NCBI GenBank assembly: GCA_050181465.1 | Contig: JBFXDD010000003.1 | Span: forward strand, 1-64,000 | Origin: JACRLW01 sp050181465 | GTDB lineage: Bacteria; Planctomycetota; UBA1135; UBA2386 | Length of the DNA: 64,000 bases | Direction of reading: 5' to 3' | Shown here: piece after piece, positions 60,040-64,000 of the stretch | How the letters are laid out: each line of letters begins with the position of its first letter | Numbering within the stretch: position 1 is the stretch's first letter | Translations under genes and position numbers: made by a program | Notes under the pieces: model-generated | The model's database searches: none | Told to the model about the DNA's origin: nothing | The model's input: only the letters and a program-made list of their open reading frames with translations

Positions 60040-61865
60040 GCCATGACGGCGCTCGATCGATGGCCGGCCTTCACGGCGTCGCGCGACGCATGGTGCTCGG
60101 TGTCGTCATCGGCATCGTCGCCGGCGCGGCCGCGCTGGTGTTCAACCTCGCCTGCGACGTCGTCAGCCACGGCGTGCTGGATTGGATCGCCGGTTATCGA
60201 CCTCGCGCACCGCACGGCGAGCACGAGGTGTTCCAGGCCACCGACACGCCGTTCCGCGCCTGGCTGCTGCCGATCTGCGCGGCGGTCGGCGGTCTGCTGT
60301 CGGGCTGGGTCGTGTATCGCTTCGCACCCGAGGCCGGCGGCCACGGCACCGATGCGGCGATCGACGCCTTCCACGCCAAGGAAGGCAAGATCAGCGGCAA
60401 GGTCCCGATCATCAAGATCATCGCCTCGGCGCTGACGATCGGCAGCGGCGGCTCTGGTGGGCGCGAAGGACCGATCGCACAGGTCGGTGCCGGCTTCGGC
60501 TCATTCCTCGCGACCAAGCTCGGGCTCGGCGCGCACGAGCGTCGACTCATGCTCGCATCGGGGATGGGTGCCGGCGTCGGCAGCATTTTCCATGCGCCGC
60601 TCGCCGGTGCCTTGTTCGCCGCCGAGATCTTCTACTCGGAAGCCGAGATCGAGTCCGAAGCGCTGATTCCCGCGGCGGTTTCCACGATCGTCGGCTACAG
60701 CCTGTTCTCTTCGGTCACCGGCTTCGAGCCGCTGTTCGCGCAGAGCGATCACGCGTTTCGCGATCCGCGCGAGTTGCTGCTGTACACCGTGCTGGCGGTG
60801 ATCCTGACCGCGAGCGCTTGGCTGTTCGTCGTGGTGTTCTACGGCATTCACGACCGCTTCTCGCGATGGCGCATCCATCCGGTGTTGCGACCGGCGGTCG
60901 GCGGCGCGCTGACCGGATTGCTCGGTCTGGGGGCACTGACGCTCGCCGGCGGCGACCTGCGTGCACTCGACGTGCTGTCCTTCGGCTACGGCACGCTCGA
61001 GGAGGCGCTTCTGGGAACTGCGCCGCTGACGCTGCTGCTTCTGCTCGCAGTCGGCAAGATGCTCACGACTTCGATCTCGATCGGCTCGGGCGGTTCGGGT
61101 GGCGTGTTCGGCCCCTCGATGGTGATCGGCGGCACGGTGGGCGGCAGCGTCGGCATCGTGGCGAAGACCTTGTTCCCGTCCGTCGTCGCCAATCCCGGCA
61201 GCTACGCGCTGGTCGGAATGGCGGGATTCTTCGCGGCGGCCGCGAAGGCGCCCATCTCCACGCTCGTGATGGTCTCGGAGATGACCGGCAACTACCGCAT
61301 GATCGTGCCGGCGTTGTGGGTCAGTTCGCTCTGCTTCCTCCTCGGTCGACGCTTCAAGCTCTATCGCAGTCAGGTGGGCACGCGGCTCGAGTCGGGTGCC
61401 CATCAACACGAGATGTTCGTCGATCTCCTCGCACAGACCTCCGTGCGTCGACTCTTCGAGGAGTCGCCCACCGTGCGCGAGTTCGCCACCGTGCATCAGA
61501 ACTTGCCCCTCGATCGACTGATCGAGTTGTTCGGCCGGACGACGCAGCACTACTTCCCGGTGGTCGATGATGCCGGCGCGATGGTCGCGATCCTGTCCGC
61601 GAACGACGTGCGCCAGTTCGTGACCGACGGCGAGGTGGGCGCGGTGGTCATCGCCTCCGACCTCGCCAATCCCAGCGTGGTCACGCTCACCCTCGACACC
61701 GATCTCCAAGTCGCCCTCGGCCGCTTCGTGTCTCTCGACGTCGACGCCTTGCCGGTCGTGGATCCACAGGTGCCGACCAAGGTCATCGGAATGCTCTCGC
61801 GGCGCGAACTGATCCGCACCTACCACGCGATGCGTGAGAGATTTCGCGCACGCACCAGCGCCTGA
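60036..61865 (+). CDS. ClC-family chloride channel/antiporter with two CBS domains
   Basis: 609 residues starting at a GTG with GGAG about seven nt upstream; the GTG overlaps the previous TGA. Ten or more membrane helices carry the ClC selectivity segments: GHGTDAAI (about 103-110), GSGGSGGREGP (136-146) with gating Glu144, and a second GSGGSGGVFGPS and AKAPISTLVMVSEMTGNY further on. The C-terminal third holds two CBS domains (LDRLIELFGRTTQHYFPVVDD, split; LQVALGRFVSLDVDALPVVDP) that bind adenosyl ligands and regulate gating. Glu144 suggests H+-coupled exchange or gated channel behaviour. Confidence 0.94.
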   Translation: MSHDGARSMAGLHGVARRMVLGVVIGIVAGAAALVFNLACDVVSHGVLDWIAGYRPRAPHGEHEVFQATDTPFRAWLLPICAAVGGLLSGWVVYRFAPEAGGHGTDAAIDAFHAKEGKISGKVPIIKIIASALTIGSGGSGGREGPIAQVGAGFGSFLATKLGLGAHERRLMLASGMGAGVGSIFHAPLAGALFAAEIFYSEAEIESEALIPAAVSTIVGYSLFSSVTGFEPLFAQSDHAFRDPRELLLYTVLAVILTASAWLFVVVFYGIHDRFSRWRIHPVLRPAVGGALTGLLGLGALTLAGGDLRALDVLSFGYGTLEEALLGTAPLTLLLLLAVGKMLTTSISIGSGGSGGVFGPSMVIGGTVGGSVGIVAKTLFPSVVANPGSYALVGMAGFFAAAAKAPISTLVMVSEMTGNYRMIVPALWVSSLCFLLGRRFKLYRSQVGTRLESGAHQHEMFVDLLAQTSVRRLFEESPTVREFATVHQNLPLDRLIELFGRTTQHYFPVVDDAGAMVAILSANDVRQFVTDGEVGAVVIASDLANPSVVTLTLDTDLQVALGRFVSLDVDALPVVDPQVPTKVIGMLSRRELIRTYHAMRERFRARTSA

Positions 61866-61946
61866 GTCAGGACGTGACCTCCGGCGAAGTAGCCGCCTGC
61901 TCTACTCACCCGCTTCCGGGACCGTGGCTGCCGTGGGCCCTGCGCT

Positions 61947-63173
61947 TCACCGTCGACTAGTAATCGGCAAGCGGCGGCGCCACTCGACGTTCATCCCGTC
62001 CAGCCTGATCGTGACGTCGACGGTGTCCGGGCAGCTCCGAAGTCCGCCCCGAGTAGGGAAGCTGCGACGCGAATCGGCCTCCCATCCAGTCGAGGAGAAC
62101 CTGAATGGTGCGGCCGCACCGCCGCCATTGCACGCGAGCGAGATGCTGCAACCCGGAAGGCGGTCGATGCCGCTGATCGTCACGCCGAGGCTTGGGCCAG
62201 GTTCGGTGAACGGACGTGCAACGTAGTCCAGGGTGATCCGTAGACGGTCGTTCAGTTGCTTGATCAAGTCCGCGTCCCGTTGTGCGCCGAGATAAGGGTA
62301 GTTCAGGCGCTCACTGCGGCACTGATCCGACCAGAATGATATTGCCAGCTCCTCGACGAACGCCGCCGAGAGGCCCAGGACAGCTTGTGGCTCGGACGCA
62401 GACATCGTCGCGTAGCGTGCGGTTCGCTCCTCTCCCTCTGGCCAGTGATCGACGAAGTGAATGTTCCGAATCCAGGTCCCGTCTCGACCGCGGAGATCGA
62501 CCTGCACCGTGCATCGCGTGAGCCTGGAACCACTGACGTTCCTGAGCCTCAGTTGATCCGGGACCTTTGCGTCGAACCAGCTCTCGTCGAAGTCGATTGA
62601 GATGAGTGGATCCTTCGCTGATGGCCCCGCGATCCTCGGAGCGAGTTCGGCGAGGAGGAAGCTGACCGCTCGTCGGCTTCGGACGAGTCGTGCCAGCTGC
62701 TGTTGCTCCTGCTCATGCTTGCCCATCGAGCCAAGCGCAGCGATGGTGATCCCAACAACGTTGCCACTCGAGATGGCACCGATAAGATTCATCGCGTCAG
62801 TGGAATCGGGGGCCTGCTCGACGAATCGCAGGAGACTCTGCTGCGCGCGGGCGCCTTCCCTTGCCACGGCCTCGATTCGACGATCCGAACTGTCAACCGT
62901 TTCGAGGGCGATCGCACGCCAACGCTCGCGCGCCTCGATGATGGCCAAGTCCTCCCGCGTCGCTGGCTTCGGCTTGTCGTCGTCGAGGGGAGTGGCGAGG
63001 TTCCGCGCGACGGTGGCGTACGACTCGCGAAGGTCTTCGAGCGTCGCTTCGTCAATGCCCCGGTCCTGTGCAAGTAGTGGAGCTGCGACGAGGGCAACAC
63101 AGAGGATCCGTGCTGCGTTTCGGCCCGAGGTGCCAGCTTGCGAACACGAAGATCTCTCCCCGAGAATGCGCAT
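61947..63173 (-). CDS. Secreted protein of unknown function
   Basis: 408 residues. The signal peptide ends in ARILCVALVAAPLLAQ. The first half is helical (LEDLRESYATVARNLATPL, SLLRFVEQAPDS) with a short hydrophobic segment (LIGAISSGNVVGITIAALGS). The second half is a beta-rich domain: LRLRNVSGSRLTRCTVQVDL, WIRNIHFVDHWPEGE and VTISGIDRLPGCSISL. I do not recognise a family and see no catalytic motif. Start at the ATG giving a proper signal peptide; the longer frame adds Ala/Gly/Ser-rich sequence. Confidence 0.55.
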   Translation of the reverse strand: MRILGERSSCSQAGTSGRNAARILCVALVAAPLLAQDRGIDEATLEDLRESYATVARNLATPLDDDKPKPATREDLAIIEARERWRAIALETVDSSDRRIEAVAREGARAQQSLLRFVEQAPDSTDAMNLIGAISSGNVVGITIAALGSMGKHEQEQQQLARLVRSRRAVSFLLAELAPRIAGPSAKDPLISIDFDESWFDAKVPDQLRLRNVSGSRLTRCTVQVDLRGRDGTWIRNIHFVDHWPEGEERTARYATMSASEPQAVLGLSAAFVEELAISFWSDQCRSERLNYPYLGAQRDADLIKQLNDRLRITLDYVARPFTEPGPSLGVTISGIDRLPGCSISLACNGGGAAAPFRFSSTGWEADSRRSFPTRGGLRSCPDTVDVTIRLDGMNVEWRRRLPITSRR

Positions 63174-64000
63174 GAACCCGGCCGGCGTCACAAGCGCACT
63201 CGGGTTGATGGCAAAAGGACCGCTGGCCTCAGAGATCAGCGACGGGCCACCGGCTGCACCTCGGTTTGGGGCTCTATTCCTCATGGTCAACATATTGTCC
63301 TCCAAGGGCCTCCCCGGCGAGAGGGGATTGAGCGTGTAAAGCGGCATGACGCTGGCGGCGACTATGAGCACACCTCGGCGGAAGCGCTTGGAGGCTCCAT
63401 CTGGCCCAAACACACACGCACACCACGCTTCGCGGGTTGTCAGGCACGGAACCGAAGTGGCTGGCACGGATCGGCACGCAGGACCGGGGCGGGCAGAGCC
63501 TGCGTTGGTTCGCGGTGGCAGGCGGCATCGCGGTAGAGTCGCCGCACTGGTGATGAAGCCGTCTCTGTGAGCAGTGAAACGGACTGGTCCCTGCCGCGCT
63601 CGTCGAGCGTGGCTTCGCGGCCCGCGCTGGCAACGCCGACTCCGAGTTGTAGGTCAGCGAGATGACCGTGCTCGCGCCACTCGGATTCGAAGAGGACGAG
63701 CTTCGTCGCCCGTGCCAGGTCCTGCAGCGCTGAGCCTCCGGATCCCGGTGCGCATCTAGCTGAGGGGCGTGTTGCATTGTCTCGCCGAGAGCGGCGACCT
63801 CGCTCAGCTCACGAGGCACCTGTGGCGACAATCGCCTCACCATGGCGGCGGGATTGTCGCTGGAAGTCAAGGACCGGTCTTCGCCAACCCTCACTCGAAT
63901 GCTCCCCCTCGAATCGCTCGAGGTGGCGATGGTCTCCCTCGAAGCAGGTCCGAGTGATTCCGGTCTTGAGTGACCGAGGGACGCCGCCGTATCCGTGGCG
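63174..64000. other. Right end of window, no gene supported
   Basis: About 830 bp. Open frames on both strands are short or have Arg/Ser/Pro-rich composition typical of GC-rich noise. A minus-strand segment around 63600-63760 (SALQDLARATKLVLFESEW) is somewhat protein-like but lacks a start and soon degrades. No tRNA, repeat or terminator is recognised. It would contain the promoter of the gene starting at 63173. Confidence 0.4.

Noticed and set aside
63274..63894. A 206-residue minus-strand frame at the window end
   Set aside because: Ser/Arg/Pro-rich, no domain, no ribosome site, and a rival frame looks equally protein-like over a short stretch only.
1..64000. In-frame TGA (selenocysteine) codons within the genes of this window
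   Set aside because: No gene showed protein-like sequence continuing in the same frame past a TGA, so no selenoprotein can be claimed here.

Overview
The window is about 64 kb of very GC-rich DNA, most likely a scaffold from a metagenome-assembled or draft genome, because it contains one 100-N gap (2394-2493). Gene content points to a Planctomycetota-type bacterium. The signs are an ECF sigma factor next to two very large Ser/Thr kinases (one fused to a formylglycine-generating-enzyme-like domain), secreted kelch, beta-helix and carboxypeptidase-regulatory-domain proteins, an Stf0 sulfotransferase, and a Gram-negative LPS-type glycosylation cluster. The phylum call is inferred from gene content, not from a marker gene.

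Layout. 1-2393: 3' end of a secreted carboxypeptidase-regulatory-like protein, a sugar-nucleotide epimerase and tRNA-Glu(CTC). 2494-10012: truncated dGTPase-like HD hydrolase, then a seven-gene minus-strand operon of glycosyltransferases (GT2, two GT4, CgeB-like, GT9) and a WaaP-like kinase, probably for LPS core assembly. 10112-11721: a palindromic repeat element, mazG and a strong terminator. 11722-19166: a complete Na+-translocating NADH:quinone reductase operon, nqrM-nqrABCDEF-apbE. 19280-24433: an acyl-carrier-like protein and tRNA-Sec(TCA). Immediately upstream of this tRNA lies a 4.6-kb island with a PstI/BsuBI-family restriction-modification system, bounded by 97-bp direct repeats that begin in the tRNA-Sec anticodon loop. 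24445-31951: secreted and surface-type proteins. One of them, a beta-helix protein, has an 8-bp tandem repeat between its start codon and mature sequence that puts it out of frame, so it is a candidate phase-variable gene. 31968-40331: a five-gene minus-strand operon (alpha/beta hydrolase, RND adaptor, RND pump, old-yellow-enzyme-like oxidoreductase, DUF993 protein). 40330-51177: HEAT-like secreted protein, sulfotransferase, ECF sigma factor, two kinases and a Kdo-kinase-like protein. 51236-57378: a DUF5060-type carbohydrate-active lipoprotein, then a compact unassigned operon (TusA-like/ferritin-like fusion, PhnD-like protein without signal peptide, acyl-CoA dehydrogenase homologue). 57639-61865: a four-gene operon overlapping by 4 bp at each junction (GT9, acid phosphatase, Tsr3/DTW-like protein, ClC channel with CBS domains). 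61947-64000: a secreted protein of unknown function and 0.8 kb with no gene that I can support.

How it works together. The Nqr operon supplies its own flavin transferase (ApbE) and iron-centre maturation factor (NqrM), a self-contained sodium-pump module. Several genes show a TAnnnT box 7-12 nt before the start codon and no Shine-Dalgarno sequence, suggesting leaderless or nearly leaderless transcripts; a few others have clear Shine-Dalgarno sites. The strongest candidates for something new are the tRNA-Sec restriction-modification island, the octanucleotide-controlled surface gene and the TusA/ferritin-PhnD-ACAD operon.
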